A DNA stretch of 11,672 nt. It comes from JANSWO01 sp964351875 (lineage in GTDB: Bacteria > Pseudomonadota > Gammaproteobacteria > Pseudomonadales > Azotimanducaceae). How positions within the stretch are numbered: the stretch's first letter is position 1; each line of letters starts with the position of its first letter. The DNA lies in contig CAYGQC010000127.1 in assembly GCA_964351875.1 (NCBI GenBank), positions 1 through 11,672 on the forward strand, in the 5' to 3' direction. Below, one piece after another: positions 5,362 to 11,672 of the stretch. The position numbers and the translations under genes are program-made. A model generated the notes under the pieces. The model was given only the letters and a program-made list of their open reading frames with translations, did not search any database and had not been told where the DNA came from.

Positions 5362-6342
5362 TTAGAAGCGGTAGCGCGCCCGAAAACTCAACGTATCGCC
5401 TTCGGCGACGTCGCCGTCTTCATCCCGATAGCTGAGCGTCAGCGATATCTTCTCGGTCACAAAATAGTCGGCCCAAAGTTCCCAGGCGTTTACGTCGCCC
5501 GAAGCATCGCGTTCCGAGAACAGGGTTTCCAGCCCGAAGCCGAAATTGTCCTGGGGAAAGTAGCTCGCCGTCAGCAGCACGTCACTGCCATCGTCATCGC
5601 GACCGAGCCCGTCTTCACCGGTCACCAGGCCGATTAGCGCGCCCACGGAAAACGTCGTGCCGTTCTCCAGCGTCTGCACGTGAGTGATGTCGATGCTCCA
5701 ACGTTCAAGGTCCGAGAAATCATCATCATCGACGTCATAGCCTATGCGCACCGCGGAGGTGTCACCGAAATAGTAGCCACCCGCGACACGGGCAACATCC
5801 GCATCCGCAGCACCCGCTTCGCGCTGGCCGTAGTCGGCTTCGATAATCACGCCGTTCGGGAGCACCCAGCGACTGTCGACAAACCAGAAGTCGGCATCGC
5901 CGCCATTGTCCAGATCGATCTGGCCATACCGACCGCCGATGCTGCTGGCGCGGCTGACAAACGGCGCGAGGCGCAGCGGGCCACGGCTCGTGTCGACGCC
6001 GCCGACATACCACGTTCCACTCAGCACCCAGCCGTCATAGTCGCTGGAGCCGTATTGTGTTCCGGAAACAGGCGGTTCCGGTTCGGGTGTTCCCGTCGGT
6101 GGTGGCGTACCGGGATCACCGACAGGGGGCGGGGTGTAATCGGGTGGCGTGTAACCGTCACTCACGCTGACCTCACCGGAGACATACTCGATACCGCCTT
6201 CGAACTGATAGCCGTCAGCAGCGCCGCTACTCGCGGCAACCGCAAGCGCCAGCATCATCGAACCCGAGAGCAATTTGCGTGGCACACTCGCTTCCGATCC
6301 CGATCCCGAATATTGAGTGGTTAGGTGCCGTAGTCTTTTCAT
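5362..6342 (-). CDS. Outer-membrane beta-barrel protein with proline-rich first loop
   Basis: The protein has 326 residues. The ATGs at 6348 and 6342 are two codons apart; AGGG lies 1 nt from the first but about 7 nt from the second, so 6342 is chosen. The N-terminus has a long basic n-region before a hydrophobic core (MMLALAVAASSGAA, 29-42). Residues 45-54 (YQFEGGIEYV) look like the first strand. A Pro/Gly/Thr/Glu-rich stretch at 64-95 follows, and then about a dozen amphipathic alternating segments to the end. The last residues, SFRARYRF, carry the C-terminal Phe and alternating pattern of a barrel-assembly (BAM) signal. The loops are strongly acidic (DVDDDDFSD, GRDDDGSD). No Cys. The length suits a 12-16-strand porin-like barrel. 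Its place beside the putative subunit gene recalls FapF in the Fap amyloid system, but no specific similarity to FapF is visible. It may help export or anchor the fibre, or be an ordinary porin. Confidence 0.8.
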   Translation of the reverse strand: MKRLRHLTTQYSGSGSEASVPRKLLSGSMMLALAVAASSGAADGYQFEGGIEYVSGEVSVSDGYTPPDYTPPPVGDPGTPPPTGTPEPEPPVSGTQYGSSDYDGWVLSGTWYVGGVDTSRGPLRLAPFVSRASSIGGRYGQIDLDNGGDADFWFVDSRWVLPNGVIIEADYGQREAGAADADVARVAGGYYFGDTSAVRIGYDVDDDDFSDLERWSIDITHVQTLENGTTFSVGALIGLVTGEDGLGRDDDGSDVLLTASYFPQDNFGFGLETLFSERDASGDVNAWELWADYFVTEKISLTLSYRDEDGDVAEGDTLSFRARYRF

Positions 6343-6383
6343 GGTCATTCCCTGCTTGTGGTTGATTGCAATTACTTGTGTGA

Positions 6384-7385
6384 TCAGGGCGCAGCGTCAT
6401 TCGCGGTCCCCGGCGGAAGTAGTTGAGAAAAGAGGAGCGCTCCGTGGGGACCGCTCTGAACGCGAAAGGCAAAGCCCGTCGTTCTATAGCCGGACTTGCC
6501 GACATCCGTGAGGTGAACGACGGCGACAACGTCTTCGCCCAGATCGCCGCTACGAAGATCGAAGCGCGCTCCCATGGTTCGAATGCCGCCTGTCGGCTCG
6601 CCGTAACCCATTTCGCGCCACGCGGGCACGCTGTTCTGGCGCAGAAGGTGAGCGGAATACGCGGCGTTGGGGTCGAAAAGCCACTTGCCGGGGCCACCGG
6701 CAACGTCATCGATATCGCTGATGACCGAGAGCTCGGCAAAGCCGCTCAAGTTGCCGCTGCGTTGCCAGTTCTCACGCGTGCTGTGCCGATCAACCAGGCT
6801 GCCGTTGCGATAGCGCTCGGTTGTCTTCGTGATCGCGACCGACAGTTTCCAGTCGCCCCACACGCCGTATGGCTCAAGGCGGTCCGGCCACAGCCGCGTG
6901 CAGTCCGCGCGTTCCAGAAAAACCGAGTGAAACGTCGATTTCGATTTGGACTTGTCCACGCGCAGGGAAATCAGGAGCGAATCGCTACCCTGCTCGCCGC
7001 CAATCGCTAACTGGTCCGACGCAATGCCATGCCTGAACCGCTCTCGGCCGCGCTTGCCGATGGGGTCTTTCTCAAGCGATGGCTTGCCGCGTCCGGCACG
7101 CCCGCCAATAACAGCGCCCAGCAGCTTCGCGCCGGCACTTTGAGCTTCTCGCTGGGGGGCGAAGACATCTTTCGGCCCGAAGGAGAGTGGCGCCGCCGCG
7201 AGGCCGCGGCCGCAGCGGGTAGCCGCTTGCCGGCGCAGGAGATCCGTTAACTGAGCCGGATCAACCTCGCTCACAGCGAGGGCGGGTGGATCGGCGTAGA
7301 CAAACTCGCCTTTGTCGACACTCGCCTCATTTGCCAACGAGGGAGAGACAGAGAACAGCACTGCGATGGAGACGAGCCACTTCAC
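6384..7385 (-). CDS. Exported protein of unknown family (333 residues)
   Basis: I do not recognise this family. GTG 7385 overlaps the stop of the S8 gene before it as GTGA, the same arrangement as the three preceding junctions, and gives a compact signal peptide (KWLVSIAVLFSVSPSLA/NEA). An ATG at 7403 would add six residues. Neither start has a clear Shine-Dalgarno. The mature protein has two cysteines (58 and 162 from the GTG start), able to form one disulfide. A basic, Gly-rich central stretch (GGRAGRGKPSLEKDPIGKRG) is followed by a probable beta-rich C-terminal half with several Trp and Tyr (WKLSVAITKTTERYRNGSLV, FAFRVQSGPHGALLFSQLL). No membrane segment beyond the signal. Its place between the proteases and the barrel suggests a periplasmic or surface component of the same system. 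Function unknown. Confidence 0.75.
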   Translation of the reverse strand: MKWLVSIAVLFSVSPSLANEASVDKGEFVYADPPALAVSEVDPAQLTDLLRRQAATRCGRGLAAAPLSFGPKDVFAPQREAQSAGAKLLGAVIGGRAGRGKPSLEKDPIGKRGRERFRHGIASDQLAIGGEQGSDSLLISLRVDKSKSKSTFHSVFLERADCTRLWPDRLEPYGVWGDWKLSVAITKTTERYRNGSLVDRHSTRENWQRSGNLSGFAELSVISDIDDVAGGPGKWLFDPNAAYSAHLLRQNSVPAWREMGYGEPTGGIRTMGARFDLRSGDLGEDVVAVVHLTDVGKSGYRTTGFAFRVQSGPHGALLFSQLLPPGTANDAAP

Positions 7386-8926
7386 GGCTGAGAGCCCGGA
7401 CATTGCGGAACGGGTAAGCCGAGTTGGGCGATGCCCTTGCAGCCATCAATCAGGCCGACGCCAAACACTTCATCCCGACCCTCGACGCCGAGATCGAACG
7501 CACTGCCTCGGAGCGCTTGCGTGAGCGAGGCGTCCGTCGCGGAGCCCGCGTGCTCGACAAGCAGCGCCAGCACTGCCGTCACCTGAGCCGCAGCAAACGA
7601 AGTGCCCGACACTGTCGGATAACGCCCGTCCAGCCCCGGGGTGAGGATGTCGACACCAGGTGCTGAAACGTCGATGTAGAAGCCTCGATTCGCCTCCGGG
7701 TAGAGCTCATCACTCGCGTCGGTCGCCGTCACTGCAAAGACACCGGGCAACGCGGCAGGGAACGCAGGTTTTGCCAACGGCCCGCCGTTACCGGCCGCGG
7801 CGACAACCACAATACCGGCATCCAGCGCTGCGTTGATCAACTCGGCGAGCAACGCATCGGGCGGACCGGTCAGAGACAGGTTGATGATGTCGACGTCAGC
7901 CTTAATCGCCGCATCAACGCCGGCCGCGAGCGCGCTGCTGCGACAGCGAGCAGACAGGGCACCGGATGAGACGGCCGCGCACGCACGGATCGACAGCATC
8001 TCGACCGCCGGCGCTAGCCCAAAACTGCCTTCGCCATTGCCGGCGCTCGCCGCAATGACACCGGCGACCGCGGTGCCATGAGCTTCCGCCACATAGCTCG
8101 CACCTGTCGTGTCGAGCGTGTCGATGGAGCTGGCCGCAAGGTCCGGATGCGCGAGCGCGACCCCGGTGTCGATCACGGCAACACGTACACCACGCCCGGC
8201 GAGCGTTCCCAGTAACGGTTCCAGTCCCATTCGACGCGGCGCATAGGCAAGGCCGGCTAACGGATCGCCCGATGCAACACCCGCGGTGCGGTAACGATAG
8301 TCCGGCTGGCTCTGCTCGACCTCAGGGTCAGCCGCGAGCAAGCCCAGCAGGCCAGCGTTGTCACTGACCATCAGGGCCAGCGTCTTGTCGATGCTGTCCA
8401 GCGCGACTTCACGGAGCAGTTGTGCGCCCGAGCGCGAGGCTATCGCGCCCGCGCGTCCCGCAGGAACCACAGCCAGAGCGACACCAGGAACAGCAGCCGG
8501 CGCAACGCTGTCCAGCGGCGTGCGCACTTCCGAGCAGCCATCGCGGGTCAGCAACTCGTGACCGGTAGTATCGGTGGGCTCGCTCAATTGTGCAGAGATG
8601 GAACGCGCTCCCTCTCCTGCCGTGGGCCTTGATGACAACGCCGAGAGATCCAGCTCTATCGATAGCGACGGCAGATCACCCGACCTCGCTTGACCGAGCA
8701 GCGGCAGGGTCCGGTTGCAGGACAACGTGTCATCGGTCGAATCCAGGGACGCTCTCGTAAGCTCGACGGCCGCAGGCCGAACCGCAAACTCGGTCTGCGC
8801 GACGCCAGCCTGCTGAATCTGGGCACATTCAGTCGACGGCGGCGACGACGGCAGCGCGAGAGGTTCCTGCCAGTCCGCGGCAAACGGACCGAGCGCAGAC
8901 GCCATGAGTAGCACGAGAAGCTTCAT
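7382..8926 (-). CDS. Secreted S8 (subtilisin-like) serine peptidase with N-terminal and propeptide-like regions
   Basis: The protein has 514 residues. ATG 8926 forms an ATGA overlap with the stop of the other S8 gene and gives a clean signal peptide (MKLLVLLMASALGPFAA). Residues about 20-140 are an unrecognised region with three Cys. Residues 145-212 (GVALAVVPAGRAGAIASRSG ... DPEVEQSQPDYRY) resemble an I9-like subtilase propeptide, which folds and then inhibits the enzyme. The catalytic domain runs about 240-495: Asp253 in VAVIDTG, His283 in AHGTAVAGVIA, oxyanion Asn380 in AAAGNGG and nucleophile Ser443 in VSGTSFAAAQ. All four are intact. Cys316 and Cys328 lie in an insert (IRACAAV...ARCRSSALAAG) that I recall from related gammaproteobacterial S8 peptidases, probably a disulfide. 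No C-terminal anchor or autotransporter barrel, so it is probably periplasmic or secreted. With its neighbours it may process fibre proteins or act in sigma-factor control. Confidence 0.92.
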   Translation of the reverse strand: MKLLVLLMASALGPFAADWQEPLALPSSPPSTECAQIQQAGVAQTEFAVRPAAVELTRASLDSTDDTLSCNRTLPLLGQARSGDLPSLSIELDLSALSSRPTAGEGARSISAQLSEPTDTTGHELLTRDGCSEVRTPLDSVAPAAVPGVALAVVPAGRAGAIASRSGAQLLREVALDSIDKTLALMVSDNAGLLGLLAADPEVEQSQPDYRYRTAGVASGDPLAGLAYAPRRMGLEPLLGTLAGRGVRVAVIDTGVALAHPDLAASSIDTLDTTGASYVAEAHGTAVAGVIAASAGNGEGSFGLAPAVEMLSIRACAAVSSGALSARCRSSALAAGVDAAIKADVDIINLSLTGPPDALLAELINAALDAGIVVVAAAGNGGPLAKPAFPAALPGVFAVTATDASDELYPEANRGFYIDVSAPGVDILTPGLDGRYPTVSGTSFAAAQVTAVLALLVEHAGSATDASLTQALRGSAFDLGVEGRDEVFGVGLIDGCKGIAQLGLPVPQCPGSQP

Positions 8927-10329
8927 AGCCGCGCCGCGGGCAAGGCGACTTGAATCGCCGAGGATTGGCGTTGTCCCGTAGCATTTAGCGCCACCAGGCG
9001 GAACTGCCAACGATACCCATCAGCCGCCTCGGCAAGCCCAGCTAAAGGCACGCGTGCCAACACGGGGCCAGCGCTCACTGCGTTTTCCAGGCGGCGCGAT
9101 TTGCCGGGCACGCCATCAACATGGACCTCAGCAAGCTCGATCCAGGCGCTGCCGTCAGCGGGTGCGCGCCCGATCAGTTCCAGGACAATCTCGTTTTGCG
9201 CTTCCGCGAGACCAGTCCCGGTCAGGCGCAAATCGGCAAATTCGTCAGCCTGCGTCGCCAACGCTCCGGCAAGACTGACCGCCCCGTACCCCGAGTGTTG
9301 ATCCACGCCCTCTGCCGCGATGTCCCGTGCACTCGCCATCAACACCGCAGCCAGTTCTGACCCATCGAGCTGCGGACGGGCTGATGCGACTCGCGCGGCG
9401 ACGCCGGTGACCAGGGCCGTCGCAAAGGACGTGCCACTGGCTCGGTAGTAACGATCGTCCACCACCGCCGCGCCGGGTTGATAATCTTTGCGGGAAGTGA
9501 GGGCGATAAAATCCGTGCCCGCCGCTCGCAGCGACAACACATCAACACCCGGTGCGATCAGATCGACTTCAGCATTGGCCGCAGAAAAGCCGGCGCGTGC
9601 GCCTCCGGGCTGGCTCGCAGCGACCGCAAGGACACCGGGCAAACTGGCATAACCTGACGGCGTACGCGTGCTCGCGTCATTGCCTGCGCTCGCGACGATC
9701 AGCACGCCCGCGTCGATCGCCTCAGCAATGGCAGATGCCTCGTCAGCGGTGACGTTTTCCCGCGCCAACGACAGATTGATGATGTCGGCGTTCGCGGCAG
9801 TCGCGTAACGAACAGCCGCTGCCACCGTTTTTGCGCTAGCCGAACCGGTAAAGCTGGCCGCTTTCAGCGGTAGCAGCCGCACACCTGGTGCAACCCCGGC
9901 GATTCCAACGCCATTATCAGTACAGGCGGCAATGAGACCGGCCAGATGAGTCCCATGGCCGGATTGATCGATGGGGTTGTTCGTGTTGCCGACAAAATCC
10001 CAGCCAATCACGTCGTCAACATAGCCGTTGTTGTCATCGTCGCGACCGTTGATCGTCTCCCCCGCATTACGCCAGAGCGAATCGCCGGGAAAGTCCTCAT
10101 GCCCGTAGTCGACTCCGGTATCGATCAGCGCGACCAGAACCGCCGCCGAATCAGGCAGCGTCATAGGCGCACCGTCCAGTACCGCGTGCGTCGCCCATTG
10201 GTCGAGGAAATCCTGTTGCCAGCTACCGGCGCTATTGAAATACGGGTCGCTGACTGGCGCTGATGCCGCTTGCAGCGTCAGCAGCAAGATCCCGGCTCCG
10301 AGCACTGCGCATCGCACTGAACGACTCAT
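8923..10329 (-). CDS. Secreted S8 (subtilisin-like) serine peptidase lacking an obvious propeptide
   Basis: The protein has 468 residues. ATG 10329 forms an ATGA overlap with the anti-sigma stop. Signal peptide 1-24 (LGAGILLLTLQAASA). The catalytic motifs are complete: Asp70 in VALIDTGVDYGHEDF, His125 in SGHGTHLAGLIAA, oxyanion Asn217 in VASAGND and Ser301 in ASGTSFATALVTG. Residues 88-112 (NAGETINGRDDDNNGYVDD) are the Asp/Asn-rich insert common in bacterial subtilases, probably calcium-binding. Only about 40 residues separate the signal peptide from the catalytic domain, so no I9-type propeptide fits. Residues about 365-468 form a C-terminal extension with alternating hydrophobics, likely a beta-sandwich. 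Being coupled directly to the anti-sigma gene makes a regulatory link plausible. It may be secreted to degrade or mature fibre proteins; the substrate is unknown. Confidence 0.93.
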   Translation of the reverse strand: MSRSVRCAVLGAGILLLTLQAASAPVSDPYFNSAGSWQQDFLDQWATHAVLDGAPMTLPDSAAVLVALIDTGVDYGHEDFPGDSLWRNAGETINGRDDDNNGYVDDVIGWDFVGNTNNPIDQSGHGTHLAGLIAACTDNGVGIAGVAPGVRLLPLKAASFTGSASAKTVAAAVRYATAANADIINLSLARENVTADEASAIAEAIDAGVLIVASAGNDASTRTPSGYASLPGVLAVAASQPGGARAGFSAANAEVDLIAPGVDVLSLRAAGTDFIALTSRKDYQPGAAVVDDRYYRASGTSFATALVTGVAARVASARPQLDGSELAAVLMASARDIAAEGVDQHSGYGAVSLAGALATQADEFADLRLTGTGLAEAQNEIVLELIGRAPADGSAWIELAEVHVDGVPGKSRRLENAVSAGPVLARVPLAGLAEAADGYRWQFRLVALNATGQRQSSAIQVALPAARL

Positions 10330-11021
10330 TGAGCGACAAGCTCCGCGTAGAGCACCAGCTCGCTACCTCGCAGAATCGCTATGCGTTCCACCGCTGCGGC
10401 GTCGCCGGAAAATGTGAGTCGATACATGCCGAGCGCATTCGGGCCAGCACTCACTTCCGCGCCAACAGCGCTGAGCAGCGCGTTGATTTGCTGCACGGGC
10501 GCGTCTTCACGCCACACAACGGTCGCATCCGCGACGAGAGAAGGACCAGAGACCGTCTGGAAGCTCGGCTCACCCGACTCGCTGCCGGGTACAGTAACCA
10601 GGAAGGCCATCCCGACAATCAGAGCGACCTGAGCCGCGAGCGCCCAGCGTATGGGCGCAGGCGTGGACTGCCATTCAAGGCGCTTGCGCAGACGGTCGGT
10701 AAGGCTCACCACCTTGCTTGCAGGCGATTCACCACTCTCCTGGTGGGGCTCTTGCGTGGGCTCCTGCGCCGAGACGCTCTCCGAATCTGCGCTCCGCTGA
10801 GTCGGCAGCCGGCGGGCCATCGCGTGCACCATCGACACATCGAACGCCGGCTCATCCTCTGCTACCTCAGCGACCACTTCACGCAGCAGCTCGGTGGCGG
10901 CAATACCGTCGCGGCAAACAGCGCACGACAGCGCATGTTCCGAGAGTTGCGCGCGCTCTTCGCTGGCCAAGGTGTCATTGACGTACCAGGCGATGCGAGA
11001 TTGTGCTTGAGAGTGATTCAC
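10326..11021 (-). CDS. Membrane-anchored zinc-finger (ZAS-type) anti-sigma factor
   Basis: The protein has 231 residues. The start is GTG 11021, overlapping the sigma stop as GTGA, with AGGA 9 nt upstream. The N-terminal domain carries His29-x3-Cys33-x2-Cys36 (EHALSCAVCRDG), the zinc-associated anti-sigma motif that binds the cognate ECF sigma in the cytoplasm. Residues 60-120 are a charged, Gln/Glu/Ser-rich linker. One membrane helix lies at about 125-143 (WALAAQVALIVGMAFLVTV). The periplasmic part, about 145-231, contains a compact domain at 165-231 (TVVWREDAPVQQINALLSAV ... GMYRLTF ... ELVLYAELV). Its strand-helix-strand-strand-helix-strand order resembles subtilase propeptides. Known anti-sigmas of this type hold the sigma at the membrane until an envelope signal releases it, often by proteolysis. 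Two S8 peptidase genes follow directly, which fits either proteolytic control or a sensing role for the periplasmic domain; both are inference. Confidence 0.88.
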   Translation of the reverse strand: MNHSQAQSRIAWYVNDTLASEERAQLSEHALSCAVCRDGIAATELLREVVAEVAEDEPAFDVSMVHAMARRLPTQRSADSESVSAQEPTQEPHQESGESPASKVVSLTDRLRKRLEWQSTPAPIRWALAAQVALIVGMAFLVTVPGSESGEPSFQTVSGPSLVADATVVWREDAPVQQINALLSAVGAEVSAGPNALGMYRLTFSGDAAAVERIAILRGSELVLYAELVAQ

Positions 11022-11668
11022 CGTGTTACTTCCTGTTCCTGTGTCACAGATTCCAGCCCACCAAAAGGCAGATCCAGAGCCTGGCTTTGCAAAAGTGTTT
11101 TGAGCTGCCGCTTGGCGTGATACATGCGCGTCTTCACCGTTCCGACCGGTACGTCGATCAGCTCGGCGATTTCCGGATAGCTCAACTCGTGGAAAAACGT
11201 CAGCTCAACGACGTCGCGGTGTTCGATCGAGAGCGAGCCGAGCGCTCGGCGAATCGCACTGCGCAGCGACTGCTCTGATCGCAGAGCAATCTGCGTATCC
11301 GCCGCAGCGGTTTCGTCAATCGGCTCAGGAGCTGAGCCAAGCTCAACCGTTTCGAGCTGTTTTCGCCTGATCGAGTTGAACGCAAGATTGCGCGTGATGC
11401 CGAGCAGCCAGGTGGTCACCGCAGAGCGGCCAGCGAATTCGCTCGCCCCATTCCACACTTGCAGCATTACGTCATTGGTCACTTCTTCGGCCTTGCCCTG
11501 GTCGCGAGTCAAGCGCCACGCGTAGCGAAAAACTCGCTCGCCATGCCGTTCAAACAAACGGACAAACGCAACCTCGCGGCCTTTAGCGATCTCGTCGATC
11601 AGGCCGATATCGCTATCAGCGCCATCGAGCCTGTTCTCGGCGCTGCTATGCGGCGCTTCTTTGGACAT
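11018..11668 (-). CDS. ECF-family RNA polymerase sigma factor
   Basis: The protein has 216 residues. ATG 11668 is the likely start, but only four bases upstream are visible, so the ribosome site and promoter cannot be checked. Region 2 is clear at about 33-105: FVRLFERHGERVFRYAWRLT, then EEVTNDVMLQVWNGASEF and TTWLLGITRNLAFNSIRRKQ, covering core-RNAP binding and the -10 recognition helix. Region 4 at about 140-195 (LGSLSIEHRDVVELTFFHEL, SYPEIAELIDVPVGTVKTRM) is the -35 helix-turn-helix. Regions 1.1 and 3 are absent, as in all ECF sigmas. It is cotranscribed with its anti-sigma through a GTGA overlap and probably drives its own operon, including the secreted proteins downstream. Autoregulation is usual for the family but no promoter lies inside the window to prove it. 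Confidence 0.95.
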   Translation of the reverse strand: MSKEAPHSSAENRLDGADSDIGLIDEIAKGREVAFVRLFERHGERVFRYAWRLTRDQGKAEEVTNDVMLQVWNGASEFAGRSAVTTWLLGITRNLAFNSIRRKQLETVELGSAPEPIDETAAADTQIALRSEQSLRSAIRRALGSLSIEHRDVVELTFFHELSYPEIAELIDVPVGTVKTRMYHAKRQLKTLLQSQALDLPFGGLESVTQEQEVTR

Positions 11669-11672
11669 GGCT

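Noticed and set aside
10263..11120. Plus-strand open frame of 285 codons opposite the anti-sigma and the ends of its neighbours
   Set aside because: It crosses three clear minus-strand genes and its translation resembles no family. It is a shadow frame.

Overview
The window reads as one gene-dense block of a GC-rich proteobacterium. All supported genes lie on the minus strand, so transcription runs from high to low coordinates. Sec signal peptides, an outer-membrane beta-barrel ending in Phe, a CsgG-family secretion pore and an ECF sigma/zinc-finger anti-sigma pair all point to a Gram-negative cell. A gammaproteobacterium of the Xanthomonadales/Chromatiales/Wenzhouxiangella kind is my guess from gene content; it is not shown by the sequence.

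Layout in transcription order: (1) an ECF sigma factor (11668-11018) and its membrane-anchored zinc-finger anti-sigma (11021-10326); (2) two secreted subtilisin-like S8 peptidases (10329-8923 and 8926-7382), both with complete catalytic residues; (3) an exported protein of unknown family (7385-6384); (4) an outer-membrane beta-barrel with a proline-rich first loop (6342-5362); (5) a secreted, cysteine-free, Asp/Asn/Ser-rich repeat protein that looks like a fibre or amyloid subunit (5202-4387); (6) two small exported proteins (4250-3828 and 3817-3524), the first sharing an 18-residue motif with the repeat protein; (7) a CsgG/HfaB-like secretion pore with an extra C-terminal domain (3416-2460); (8) a small exported four-cysteine protein (2403-2020); (9) an exported TPR protein entering a CHAT (caspase-like) domain, cut by the window edge (1822-1).

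The first four genes are joined by 4-nt stop/start overlaps, and the fourth junction can be read the same way. The gaps further down are short to moderate (7-197 nt), and two of them contain perfect inverted repeats. The simplest reading is one long operon, or two consecutive ones, that makes and exports a surface fibre: subunit, accessory proteins, CsgG pore and outer-membrane barrel. It would be controlled by an envelope-responsive sigma/anti-sigma switch and accompanied by three secreted or periplasmic protease-type proteins (S8, S8, CHAT). It matches none of the curli (csg), Fap or holdfast (hfa) layouts I know, and is the best candidate here for an undescribed system. That role is inference; the individual family calls for sigma, anti-sigma, S8 and CsgG are firm.

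No RNA genes, mobile elements, CRISPR arrays or convincing plus-strand genes were found. No gene-free stretch exceeds 200 nt.
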